The position numbers and the translations under genes were made by a program. A DNA stretch of 10,754 nt from an uncultured Xanthobacteraceae bacterium (GTDB lineage Bacteria; Pseudomonadota; Alphaproteobacteria; Rhizobiales; Xanthobacteraceae). The DNA is taken from contig CATPBC010000472.1 in assembly GCA_955652195.1 (NCBI GenBank), forward strand, positions 1-10,754, given 5' to 3'. The notes under the pieces were generated by a model that was given only the letters and a program-made list of their open reading frames with translations, ran no database searches and was not told the origin of the DNA. Positions 1-6,973 of the stretch are shown here, piece after piece. The number at the start of each line of letters is the position of its first letter. The stretch's first letter is position 1.

Positions 1-1569
1 CTTCGGGATTTCGGCAAACACCACGTGGCGCGGGCATTTATAGGCGGCGAGATTTTTTCTGCACCAGGCGATCAGTTCCTCGGATGTCGCATTGGCGCCG
101 GGCTTTAGCTCGACGAATGCGCACGGCGTCTCACCCCATTTTTCGTCGGGCTTGGCGACCACGGCGACGACCTGCACGGCCGGATGTTTGTAGAGAGCGT
201 CCTCGACTTCGATGGACGAGATGTTTTCGCCGCCCGAGATAATGATGTCCTTGGAGCGGTCTTTGAGCTGGATGTAGCCGTCGGGATGCATAACGCCGAG
301 ATCGCCGGAATGAAACCAACCGCCGGCGAACGCCGCCTCGCTCGCCTTCCTGTTCTTTAGGTAGCCTTTCATCACCACATTGCCGCGAAACATGACTTCA
401 CCCAAGGTCTCGCCGTCGCGCGGGACCGGTTGCATCGTCTCGGGATCGAGCACGTCAAGCGCTTCGAGCACCGGATAGGCGACACCCTGGCGCGCTTTCT
501 TCGCCGCCTGCTCGGAGGACGCGAGCGCGTCCCATTCGCGGTGCCAGTCGTTGATGGCGGCCGGGCCATAGGTCTCGGTCAAACCGTAGAGATGCGTGAC
601 GTTAAAGCCGGCGGCCTTCATCGCCGCCAACACCGCCTCCGGCGGCGGCGCTGCCGCGGTGGCGAACTGCACGACGTGCGGCAACGGCTTTTTCTCATGC
701 GCCGCCGCGTTGAGCAGCGTCGACATCACGATCGGCGCGCCGCACAAATGCGTGACCTTGTGCGTGACAATGGCGTCATACATTGCCGGCGCACGGACCG
801 CGCGCAGGCACACATGGGTGCCGGCGACGACTGAAAGCGTCCAGGTGAAGCACCAGCCGTTGCAATGAAACATCGGCAGCTTCCACAGATAAACCGGATG
901 CTTGCCCATGCCGCAGGTGATGACATTCGCCATAGCCAAGAGAGACGCGCCGCGATGGTGGTAAACGACGCCTTTGGGATCGCCGGTCGTGCCAGAGGTA
1001 TAATTGAGTGAGATCGCGTCCCATTCGTCGCGCGGCATTGCCCACGCAAAATCGGGATCGCCGCCGTGCAGGAAATCCTCGTATTCGATTGCGCCGAGGC
1101 GGTCGCCGGCGCCGGTGAATTCGGGATCGTCGTAGTCGATCACCAGCGGCTTGGCCTTGCAGCCGGCAAGCGCGTCTTTGACCACCTTGGAATATTCGCG
1201 GTCGGTGATCAGCACCTTGGCTTCGCCATGGTCGAGCGTGAAAGCAACGATCGCCGCATCAAGCCGCGTGTTGATGGTGTTGAGCACGCCGCCGGCCATG
1301 GCGACCCCGTAATGGGCCTCCAGCATGGCCGGTGTATTGGCCAGCACGACAGCGACCGTATCGCCGCGTTTGATGCCGCGTTGGGCGAGCGCCGAAGCAA
1401 GCCGTCGCGCCCGCGCGTAAAATTCCCGGTAAATCCAGGAGCGTGCGCCATGGACGACGGCAGTCTGGTCCGGATAGACCGCGGCGGCGCGGGCGAGAAA
1501 CGACAGCGGGGTGAGCGGCTGGAAGTTCGCCGGGTTGCGATCGAGATCGGTGTTGTAGGCGCTGGCCAT
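1..1569 (-). CDS. AMP-forming acyl-CoA synthetase, C-terminus cut by window edge
   Basis: The minus frame is open from an ATG at 1569 to the window edge (523 residues, no stop), so the gene continues to the left. It belongs to the ANL superfamily (acyl-CoA synthetases), which adenylates a carboxylic acid with ATP and transfers it to CoA in the cytoplasm. Visible motifs are the P-loop YTSGTTGDPKG at residues 190-200, the YGLTETYGP motif at 328-336, GWFHSGDLG around 417-425 with the ATP-ribose-binding Asp423, and the hinge stretch KDRSKDIIISGGEN at 436-449. The last visible residues, EIPK, lie where the catalytic PKTxxGK lysine motif should begin, so roughly 20-25 residues are missing from an expected length near 545. 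A GGGAG ribosome-binding site lies just upstream of the ATG. The overall pattern resembles the medium-chain/DmdB-like group (methylmercaptopropionate-CoA ligase and relatives). The actual substrate cannot be read from the sequence. It diverges from prpE. Confidence 0.93.
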   Translation of the reverse strand, partial: MASAYNTDLDRNPANFQPLTPLSFLARAAAVYPDQTAVVHGARSWIYREFYARARRLASALAQRGIKRGDTVAVVLANTPAMLEAHYGVAMAGGVLNTINTRLDAAIVAFTLDHGEAKVLITDREYSKVVKDALAGCKAKPLVIDYDDPEFTGAGDRLGAIEYEDFLHGGDPDFAWAMPRDEWDAISLNYTSGTTGDPKGVVYHHRGASLLAMANVITCGMGKHPVYLWKLPMFHCNGWCFTWTLSVVAGTHVCLRAVRAPAMYDAIVTHKVTHLCGAPIVMSTLLNAAAHEKKPLPHVVQFATAAAPPPEAVLAAMKAAGFNVTHLYGLTETYGPAAINDWHREWDALASSEQAAKKARQGVAYPVLEALDVLDPETMQPVPRDGETLGEVMFRGNVVMKGYLKNRKASEAAFAGGWFHSGDLGVMHPDGYIQLKDRSKDIIISGGENISSIEVEDALYKHPAVQVVAVVAKPDEKWGETPCAFVELKPGANATSEELIAWCRKNLAAYKCPRHVVFAEIPK

Positions 1570-1729
1570 GTTGCTCCCACTCCAAGCCTATCCAAAAGAT
1601 TGAACCGAGCGAATAGGCCAGACAAAGACAAATAGCCGCTTTTTGCCGCTCGTTGCTGTTCGCCCTCGAGTGGCGGCGATATAGTGGGACGAAATAATAG
1701 CTGAAACAGTAGACCTGGAGGCGCTGCCC
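1570..1729. promoter_or_regulatory. Shared 160-bp divergent control region of two acyl-CoA ligase genes
   Basis: This gap separates the start codons of the minus-strand acyl-CoA synthetase and plus-strand prpE, so both promoters should lie here or inside the opposing genes. The prpE ribosome-binding site TGGAGG is at 1716-1721, 8 bases before its ATG. A TATAGT hexamer at 1680-1685 could be a plus-strand -10 box. The only TTG-type -35 candidate upstream (TTGCTG, 1653-1658) is 21 bases away, which is too far to be convincing. I found no clear operator palindrome. The assignment as a control region rests on geometry rather than on a recognised site. Confidence 0.45.
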
Positions 1730-3682
1730 ATGGACGCTGCGAGGAAGGCTGCTATGGACGCCCGATCGAGCCGCTACCATGAGATCTATGCGCGCTGGCA
1801 GCGCGATCCGCTCGGATTTTGGGGCGAGGCGGCAGCCGATATCGACTGGCTTGAAAAACCGAAAAAAGTTTTCGATGCCACGGCTGGCATTTACGGCCGT
1901 TGGTTCGTCGGCGGGGTCTGCAACACCTGCTTCAATACCGTCGATCGGCACGTCAATGCCGGACGCGGCGAGCAGACCGCGATCATATACGATTCACCGC
2001 TCGCCGGCGCCAAACGCACCCTCACCTATCATCGCCTGTTGACCGAAACGCAGGTGCTCGGCGGCATGCTGCGCGATCTCGGCGTCGGCAAGGGCGACCG
2101 CGTCATCATTTATATGCCGATGGTGCCGGAGGCGGTCATCGCCATGCTCGCCTGCGCGCGCATCGGAGCGATTCATTCCGTCGTATTCGGTGGCTTTGCC
2201 GCGCGCGAACTCGCCACCCGGATCGACGACTGCAAGCCGAAAGTCATTCTATCGGCAAGCTGCGGCCTCGAGCCGGGGCGCGTCGTGCAATATAAGCCGC
2301 TGCTCGACGAAGCGATTACCATCGCCGCGCACAAGCCGCAGAGCTGTCTGATCCTGCAACGGCCGCAAGCACAAGCGACGCTGATCGAAGCCCGCGACCG
2401 CGACTGGGCGCAAATGCGCGATCACGCGCTCGTTCATGCCCGCTCCGCTTTCGATTGCGTGCCGGTGCAAGCGACCGATCCGCTTTACATTCTTTATACG
2501 TCCGGCACGACCGGACAGCCGAAAGGCGTGGTCCGCGACAATGGCGGCCACATGGTCGCGCTGAAATGGTCGATGAAAAATCTCTACGGCGTCGAGCCGG
2601 GCGAGGTGTATTGGGCTGCCTCGGACGTCGGCTGGGTGGTCGGACATTCTTACATTGTCTATGCGCCGCTGTTGCACGGCTGCACCTCCATTCTCTACGA
2701 GGGCAAGCCGGTCGGCACGCCGGATGCCGGCGCATTCTGGCGGGTCATCGCCGAACATGGCGCCGCGGCGATGTTCACCGCGCCCACCGCGTTCCGCGCC
2801 ATAAAGAAGGAAGATCCGCAAGGCAAGCTTCTGGCGCAATACGATCTGAAGAAATTCCGCACCTTATTCCTTGCCGGCGAGCGCGCCGATCCCGACACGC
2901 TGGTGTGGGCGGAGAAGCTCCTCAGAGTGCCGGTGATCGATCATTGGTGGCAGACCGAAACCGGCTGGGCCATTGCCGGCAATCCGGTGGGCCTCGGTAT
3001 GCTGCCGGTCAAGCACGGCTCGCCCACCGTGGCGATGCCCGGCTATGACGTGCGCATTGTGGATGAAAGCTGCCGTGAGCTGCCGCCCGGCAAGATGGGC
3101 TCGATCGTGGTGAAGCTGCCGCTGCCGCCGGCCTGCATGCCGACGCTGTGGCAAGCCGACGCGCGCATGCGCGAAAGTTATCTCGAAGAATTTCCCGGCT
3201 ATTACAAAACTGCCGACGCCGGATTCAAGGACGAGGACGGCTATATCTTTGTCATGGGCCGCACCGACGACATCATCAATGTCGCCGGGCACCGGCTCTC
3301 CACTGGCGGGATGGAGGAAGTGCTGGCGTCGCATCCCGACGTCGCCGAATGCGCCGTGCTCGGCGTCAAGGACGAGCTCAAGGGCGAAGTGCCGTGCGGT
3401 TTCATCGTGCTCAAATCCGGCGTGAATCGCCCGCCCGCCGAAATCGAGAAAGAGTGCGTCGCGCTCATTCGTGACAAGATCGGCCCGGTCGCGGCGTTCA
3501 AGATCGCCATCACGGTGGCGCGGTTGCCGAAAACTCGCTCGGGCAAGATCCTGCGCGGCACCATGAAGAAAATCGCCGACGGTGAAGCTTGGCAGATGCC
3601 GGCGACCATCGACGATCCGGCGATCTTGGACGAGATCAGGACGGCGCTTAAACGCAAAGGAGCGGAAGCGAGAGTCGAGTAA
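1730..3682 (+). CDS. prpE: Propionyl-CoA synthetase (propionate--CoA ligase) PrpE
   Basis: The product (650 residues) is a cytoplasmic AMP-forming ligase converting propionate, ATP and CoA into propionyl-CoA, the entry step to the methylcitrate or methylmalonyl-CoA routes. An acetyl-CoA-synthetase-type N-terminal cap (about residues 15-70) precedes the AMP-binding domain. Motifs seen are the P-loop YTSGTTGQPKG at 256-266, DHWWQTETGW at 404-413 (the PrpE form, where acetyl-CoA synthetases usually have TWWQTETGG), the hinge GRTDDIINVAGHRLSTG from 510, and PKTRSGK with catalytic Lys606. That lysine corresponds to the residue acetylated or propionylated to switch off PrpE and Acs in other bacteria. 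Length is slightly above the usual 630 or so. The ATG at 1730 has TGGAGG 8 bases upstream; a second in-frame ATG at 1754 lacks a comparable site. It diverges from another acyl-CoA ligase. No prpBCD genes are in view. Confidence 0.95.
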   Translation: MDAARKAAMDARSSRYHEIYARWQRDPLGFWGEAAADIDWLEKPKKVFDATAGIYGRWFVGGVCNTCFNTVDRHVNAGRGEQTAIIYDSPLAGAKRTLTYHRLLTETQVLGGMLRDLGVGKGDRVIIYMPMVPEAVIAMLACARIGAIHSVVFGGFAARELATRIDDCKPKVILSASCGLEPGRVVQYKPLLDEAITIAAHKPQSCLILQRPQAQATLIEARDRDWAQMRDHALVHARSAFDCVPVQATDPLYILYTSGTTGQPKGVVRDNGGHMVALKWSMKNLYGVEPGEVYWAASDVGWVVGHSYIVYAPLLHGCTSILYEGKPVGTPDAGAFWRVIAEHGAAAMFTAPTAFRAIKKEDPQGKLLAQYDLKKFRTLFLAGERADPDTLVWAEKLLRVPVIDHWWQTETGWAIAGNPVGLGMLPVKHGSPTVAMPGYDVRIVDESCRELPPGKMGSIVVKLPLPPACMPTLWQADARMRESYLEEFPGYYKTADAGFKDEDGYIFVMGRTDDIINVAGHRLSTGGMEEVLASHPDVAECAVLGVKDELKGEVPCGFIVLKSGVNRPPAEIEKECVALIRDKIGPVAAFKIAITVARLPKTRSGKILRGTMKKIADGEAWQMPATIDDPAILDEIRTALKRKGAEARVE

Positions 3683-3717
3683 GGCTGTACATTTTTTGAG
3701 CTTGTGCGTTATCGGGC

Positions 3718-4623
3718 ATGGCTGTTGCGAGACTGTTGTTTGTTTGCGGTGTCGCCCTTTGGATCGGGCTTGCTCATGCGCAGCCGCAAAGCGCGCCACC
3801 CGCAGCGCAGAAGGAAAGCGCTCCGCCAAGCCAAGCCGCCGCCCCGCATCCCCCAACGCCCGACGATATCTGCCGCGCGCTCGAGCAGGATGCCGCGGAA
3901 AACGAGCTGCCGGTCGAGTTCTTCGCCCGGGTGATCTGGCAAGAGAGCCGGTTCAATGCGCGCGCGGTGAGCAGGAAAGGCGCCGCAGGCATCGCGCAAT
4001 TCATGCCGGCGACGGCGGACTATCGCGGGCTCGTCGATCCATTCGATCCGATCGAGGCGCTGAAGAATTCTGCGCACTATCTGCGCGACCTGAAAACGCG
4101 CTTTGGCAATCTCGGTCTCGCCGCCGCGGCCTATAATGCCGGCCCGGGACGCGTCAACGCCTGGCTTACCAGTCATCGCCCGCTGCCGGGCGAGACGCGC
4201 AATTACGTCGCCATCGTCACGGGCTGGACGGCGGACGAGTGGGCTTCGCCCTCGCCGCCGAAGACCGCCGAGACGACCATTCCGCAGGGCGTGCCGTGTA
4301 CCCGGCTTGCGAATCTGATTCTCGCGCCGAAAGAGCAAGCGCAGCACATGGCGGCTTACGTGCCGCGCTGGGGCATGCAGCTCACCGCGAATTGGTCGGA
4401 GAGCAAAGCGTGGGCCACCTATCGGCTGGTCCAGAAACAGTATGCGGCGCTGATCGGCGATCGTGAACCGATCGTGGTGCGCAGCCGCGGGCTCGGAATG
4501 GGCAGCGCCATGCGCTACAACATTCGCATCGGCGACGACAATCGCGCTTACCTTGAGAGCTTCTGCCACAAGCTGATCGCCGCGGGCGGCGCCTGCGTCG
4601 TGCTGCGCAACGATCGCGGCTGA
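3718..4623 (+). CDS. Exported SLT-domain lytic transglycosylase with SPOR-like C-terminus
   Basis: The 301-residue product probably cleaves the MurNAc-GlcNAc bond of peptidoglycan in the periplasm to give 1,6-anhydro ends. A signal peptide is clear: a short basic start, a hydrophobic core and an AHA/Q cleavage site after residue 21. A Pro/Ala-rich linker runs to about residue 48. The SLT (Slt70/MltE-like) domain covers about 50-170, with catalytic Glu76 in [12 protein letters not shown], then [11 protein letters not shown] at 88-97 and the [10 protein letters not shown] motif at 137-146. Residues about 217-297 look like a SPOR-type domain (RWGMQL opening, RYNIRIG, then an [11 protein letters not shown] end), a fold that binds denuded glycan strands at division sites; this domain call is from pattern only. 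The gene starts 35 bases after the prpE stop with no hairpin between and only a weak ribosome-binding site. Read-through from prpE is possible, but no functional link is obvious. Confidence 0.9.
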   Translation: MAVARLLFVCGVALWIGLAHAQPQSAPPAAQKESAPPSQAAAPHPPTPDDICRALEQDAAENELPVEFFARVIWQESRFNARAVSRKGAAGIAQFMPATADYRGLVDPFDPIEALKNSAHYLRDLKTRFGNLGLAAAAYNAGPGRVNAWLTSHRPLPGETRNYVAIVTGWTADEWASPSPPKTAETTIPQGVPCTRLANLILAPKEQAQHMAAYVPRWGMQLTANWSESKAWATYRLVQKQYAALIGDREPIVVRSRGLGMGSAMRYNIRIGDDNRAYLESFCHKLIAAGGACVVLRNDRG

Positions 4624-4836
4624 TGCGTCGATTGATCAACAAAAATTGAATCGGGCTCGTCTCTGACCTAAACGCGAGGAACTTTTAACAACACGCCCCG
4701 AAGAGAAACGACGAACAAATCTTAAATCGAAAAACTTCTGGTTCCTTTTCTCGCACGATGAAACAGGGGCCACAGATCAGGAACTAAGTGTGCTCCCAAA
4801 CATTATTACTGCTTGAAGCAAAGAGGAGGTGAAGCC

Positions 4837-5085
4837 ATGCGCATGATCACGCTCATGGGAACCGCCGCTGCGGCGTTGACCGCCGCAACATTATTGGCAA
4901 CGCCCGCCAACGCGGACCGCGTTTGCCGCCAAACTTGCGACGAGGGCTTCTGTCGAAGCCAGTGCTTCGACCGCGGCGATCGCCTGTACATGTACGACCG
5001 TGACAGGGACGATTATTACTACCATCGGCACCGCCCGGGCATCGGAGTCTACGGACCGGGCTTCGGCGTTGACATAGGCCGCTAA
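4837..5085 (+). CDS. Small exported cysteine-rich hypothetical protein
   Basis: This gives an 82-residue protein of unknown function. The ATG at 4837 is chosen because AGGAGGTG sits 6 bases upstream at an ideal spacing; a TTG eight codons earlier would place that site inside the gene. Residues 1-26 form a signal peptide (MRMITLMG start, Ala/Leu-rich core, ANA/D cleavage site), so the mature protein of about 56 residues should be periplasmic or secreted. It opens with four cysteines at 30, 34, 39 and 43 in a C-X3-C-X4-C-X3-C array, compatible with two disulfides or a metal or haem site, though there is no CXXCH motif. The rest is rich in Asp, Arg, Tyr and His (DRDRDDYYYHRHR) and ends in a Gly-rich GVYGPGFGVDIG stretch. 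It stands alone, with 213 bp upstream and a terminator downstream. Short secreted proteins of this look are common in Bradyrhizobium relatives, but I know no assigned role. Confidence 0.82.
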   Translation: MRMITLMGTAAAALTAATLLATPANADRVCRQTCDEGFCRSQCFDRGDRLYMYDRDRDDYYYHRHRPGIGVYGPGFGVDIGR

Positions 5086-5136
5086 TATCGGGCCGCTGAG
5101 GTAGAACAGCTGCGATAACTGTTCGATGAAGTTCGA

Positions 5137-5168
5137 AGAGGCGTCTGGTCCCCCGACCAGGCGCCTCT
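5137..5168 (+). terminator. Hairpin terminator of the Cys-rich gene
   Basis: The arms 5137-5150 (AGAGGCGTCTGGTC) and 5155-5168 (GACCAGGCGCCTCT) pair over 14 positions with one U-G wobble (T5144 with G5161) around a CCCC loop. The stem begins about 50 bases after the stop at 5085 and is followed by the moderately U-rich CTCTTCGTT. The stem is strong but the U-tract is poor, as is common in GC-rich alphaproteobacteria. The position between convergent genes fits a terminator; a stable small-RNA or mRNA 3' end is an alternative. Confidence 0.65.
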
Positions 5169-5265
5169 CTTCGTTGCAGCCGGCGCCCTCAATCAATCAT
5201 TCCGTAAGCCGCATAGCGGCCATCGCGTGCAAAAGATTTCAGTCGGGTAATTACGGATTGGCGCA

Positions 5266-5281
5266 GCGAGCAATTGCTCGC
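5266..5281. repeat. Perfect 16-bp palindrome downstream of trcR
   Basis: GCGAGCAATTGCTCGC is perfectly self-complementary. It can fold as a 6-bp GC-rich stem with an AATT tetraloop. It lies 25 bases beyond the trcR stop codon (stop at 5307-5309, minus strand), so it may act as the 3'-end hairpin of trcR, opposing the plus-strand terminator at 5137-5168. No T-run follows on the minus strand, so intrinsic termination is not assured; it could also be a protein-binding palindrome. Confidence 0.55.
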
Positions 5282-5306
5282 GCCGCGATGGCGCTACTCG
5301 CTGACG

Positions 5307-6008
5307 CTACTCGTTCTTACCGCCGCTGCCGCCGCCAAGCTGCTTGAGCTTGGCGAACACCGCCTCAACATTGAGCTCCTCGCCGGGCTTTTTCGCCTCG
5401 GCGGGCTCGGGCTCTTCCTTCGGCGCCGTTGTCACTGAGGCGGGCAACAGCGTGGCGCCAGGTTCCTGCACCGGAGCTGGTTTTTCTTTTGCCGCCTTCT
5501 GCACTTCGAGATCGAGATCGATCTGCGAGCAAAGACCGAGTGTCACCGGATCGAGCGGCGTCAGATTGGCCGAATTCCAGTGCGTGCGTTCGCGGATCGC
5601 CTGGATTGTCGACTTGGTGGTCCCGACCAGCCGCATGATCTGGCTGTCCTTGAGCTCGGGGTGATTGCGCACCAGCCACAGAATCGCGTTCGGTCGATCC
5701 TGGCGGCGCGACACCGGCGTGTAGCGCGGGCCTTTCTTCGGCTTGGCTTCAGGCAATCGGACTTTCGGCTCGGCAATATGCAGCCGGTGTTTGGGATCGG
5801 CCTCCGCCGCCTGGATCTCTTCGCGCGTCAATTGGCCGGTGAGGATCGGATCAAGACCCTTGATGCCCTGTGCGGCGTCGCCGTCGGCGATCGCTTTAAC
5901 CTCCAGCGGATGCAAATGACAAAGTTCGGCGATCTGGTCGAACGACAAGGAAGTGTTTTCGACCAGCCACACGGCGGTTGCTTTCGGCATCAAAGGGGTG
6001 ATCGCCAT
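5307..6008 (-). CDS. trcR: Cell-cycle transcriptional regulator TrcR (DUF1013 family)
   Basis: The 233-residue product matches the TrcR/DUF1013 family, an alphaproteobacterial family named as cell-cycle transcriptional regulators and expected to act in the cytoplasm on DNA. The N-terminus MAITPLMPKATAVWLVENT is typical of the family. Residues about 10-43 (SFDQIAELCHLHPLEVKAIADG) read as one helix-turn-helix-like unit, and about 105-145 (ILWLVRNHPELKDSQIMRLV, then TKSTIQAIRERTHW) as a second. Residues 170-211 are a Pro/Glu/Ala-rich linker, and a short helix LNVEAVFAKLKQLGGG closes the protein. The ATG at 6008 has AGAGGAGA about 8 bases upstream; the frame stays open to 6053, but that extension would run through the leader hairpin and is not family-like. 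The family is recognised confidently; target genes are unknown from this sequence. The gene is alone on the minus strand with its own predicted promoter and is convergent with the Cys-rich gene. Confidence 0.9.
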   Translation of the reverse strand: MAITPLMPKATAVWLVENTSLSFDQIAELCHLHPLEVKAIADGDAAQGIKGLDPILTGQLTREEIQAAEADPKHRLHIAEPKVRLPEAKPKKGPRYTPVSRRQDRPNAILWLVRNHPELKDSQIMRLVGTTKSTIQAIRERTHWNSANLTPLDPVTLGLCSQIDLDLEVQKAAKEKPAPVQEPGATLLPASVTTAPKEEPEPAEAKKPGEELNVEAVFAKLKQLGGGSGGKNE

Positions 6009-6025
6009 AGCTAAATCTCCTCTGT

Positions 6026-6050
6026 GCTTCGCCCGCCCACTGGGCGAAGC
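6026..6050 (-). promoter_or_regulatory. Leader hairpin next to the trcR ribosome-binding site
   Basis: Perfect 9-bp arms, GCTTCGCCC at 6026-6034 and GGGCGAAGC at 6042-6050, flank a 7-base loop. On the trcR transcript this hairpin ends within a base or two of the AGAGGAGA Shine-Dalgarno stretch (plus-strand 6016-6024). It also falls inside the roughly 70-nt leader predicted from the promoter at 6088-6116. Such placement could tune ribosome access or mRNA stability. The structure is visible; the regulatory role is inferred. Confidence 0.5.
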
Positions 6051-6087
6051 CACTCACGTCATCAACGATGACTGGAAAGCTTTTTTG

Positions 6088-6116
6088 AATATAGGCGGCG
6101 CGGCGATCCCGTGCAA
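6088..6116 (-). promoter_or_regulatory. Predicted sigma70-type promoter of trcR
   Basis: On the minus strand, TTGCAC (6116-6111) and TATATT (6093-6088) are separated by exactly 17 bases. The -10 box matches the housekeeping consensus at 5 of 6 positions; the -35 box matches only its TTG half. Transcription would start near 6081, giving a leader of about 73 nt before the trcR ATG at 6008. It lies between the methyltransferase stop and trcR, the expected location for a separate trcR promoter. Confidence 0.45.
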
Positions 6117-6174
6117 CCGGCCGTTTTTGGCGCTGGATGTGGCTATTTCCGCGCACCTGTTCCTTTTGATTGCA

Positions 6175-6966
6175 TCAGCGCGACGGAACCAGACCCTTCG
6201 CAGCATTCGCGATAGCTTCGTAAGAAATCGTGCCGTCGGCCGCGATCGGCAATGATTCGCGCAGCCGTGCTTTTAGTTGCTCGCGCGCACTCGGGGTAAG
6301 AGCCGCGAGCGCTTTGCCGGACGGACCGACCGGCAGAGTGGTCGATTCCCAGAAATCGTCGAAACTGGAATAGCTGACGCGAATGCGGATCACCTCGGTC
6401 TCGATCGATGTGAGTCCCGCATGTCGCCAGATCGCGGCCATGGCGTCGCGGCCGGCGGCTTCGGTGTTCGGCCGTTCGGGTGTTGCCATGCCCAACGATT
6501 TCATGGCGGGGGCGAGCGGCGAAATCGGGGTACCATCCGGAAAATCCCACATGTAAGTGGCGACAATGCCGCCCGGCCGCACCACCCGCGCCATTTCTGC
6601 CACGGCTTTCGCCGGATCAGGAACAAACACAATCACCAGCGCCATTGCCGCAGCGTCGAAACTGTTCTCGGCAAACGGCAAATCTTGCGCGCCGGCGACG
6701 CGAAATTCCGCCAGTTTTGCTCCCGGCCTGGTCCGTGCATAGGCAATCTGGCCTTCCGATGGATCGACGCCGACGACCGCCGTAGGCGAACATCGTGCGA
6801 TCAGTACCTCGGTGAACGCGCCATTGCCGCAGCCGACGTCAATCCATTTGAGATTTTTCGGCGCCGTGAGCCAATCGAGAAATTTTTCTCCAGCAAGCCG
6901 GCTCCAGCGCCCCATCAGCCGCTCATAAGCTTTGCCGTCGTCGAAAAGGTTCGGTGCTTCGTTCAT
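6175..6966 (-). CDS. Class I SAM-dependent methyltransferase
   Basis: The 263-residue product is a cytoplasmic methyltransferase of the Methyltransf_11/UbiE-like fold, using S-adenosylmethionine to methylate an unknown acceptor. Motif I is WIDVGCGNGAFTEVL at residues 41-55. The acidic end of the second strand is VVGVDPSEGQIAYAR, with Asp68 expected to bind the SAM ribose. Motif II is QDLPFAENSFDAAAMALV from about 94, and motif III is ARVVRPGGIVATYMWD at 126-141. The variable C-terminal half (about 145-263) carries the substrate-binding cap and gives no clear substrate hint. Length is normal for the family and no membrane segment or signal peptide is seen. The ATG at 6966 follows the stop of the molybdoenzyme gene by only 7 bases with a poor ribosome-binding site of its own, so translational coupling in a two-gene operon is likely. 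Whether the methyltransferase works with that enzyme is not known. Confidence 0.88.
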   Translation of the reverse strand: MNEAPNLFDDGKAYERLMGRWSRLAGEKFLDWLTAPKNLKWIDVGCGNGAFTEVLIARCSPTAVVGVDPSEGQIAYARTRPGAKLAEFRVAGAQDLPFAENSFDAAAMALVIVFVPDPAKAVAEMARVVRPGGIVATYMWDFPDGTPISPLAPAMKSLGMATPERPNTEAAGRDAMAAIWRHAGLTSIETEVIRIRVSYSSFDDFWESTTLPVGPSGKALAALTPSAREQLKARLRESLPIAADGTISYEAIANAAKGLVPSR

Positions 6967-6973
6967 CGCGTGA

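Noticed and set aside
1066..1951. Open frames on both strands over the left ligase gene and the prpE start (plus 1066-1635, minus 1259-1951)
   Set aside because: Both are out of frame with two genes carrying intact adenylation-domain motifs and cross the divergent control region.
2864..3856. Minus-strand open frame (about 330 codons) antisense to prpE and the start of the transglycosylase gene
   Set aside because: It spans two convincing plus-strand genes and the gap between them, has biased composition and no motifs.
3709..4569. Minus-strand open frame (about 286 codons) antisense to the transglycosylase gene
   Set aside because: The opposite strand has a signal peptide and full SLT motifs; this frame has none and is Arg/Ala/His-rich.
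4628..4653. Imperfect inverted repeat CGATT...AATCG with inner CAA/TTG after the transglycosylase stop
   Set aside because: The stem is short, has a 3-base bulge and lacks a T-run, so it is not a convincing terminator.
4780..4804. GGAAC with CATT 16 bases downstream ahead of the Cys-rich gene, like a sigma-EcfG stress promoter
   Set aside because: The -35 half and the spacing fit, but the -10 half should contain GTT and has ATT instead; too weak to annotate without a mapped start. A second GGAAC at 4678 has no -10 partner.
5126..5347. Plus-strand frame of 73 codons in the convergent gap
   Set aside because: It runs through the terminator stem at 5137-5168 and into the 3' end of trcR, has no ribosome-binding site and no protein-like pattern.
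5580..6014. Plus-strand frame of 144 codons antisense to trcR
   Set aside because: TrcR on the minus strand has a family-typical N-terminus, a good ribosome-binding site and a promoter; this frame has no support.
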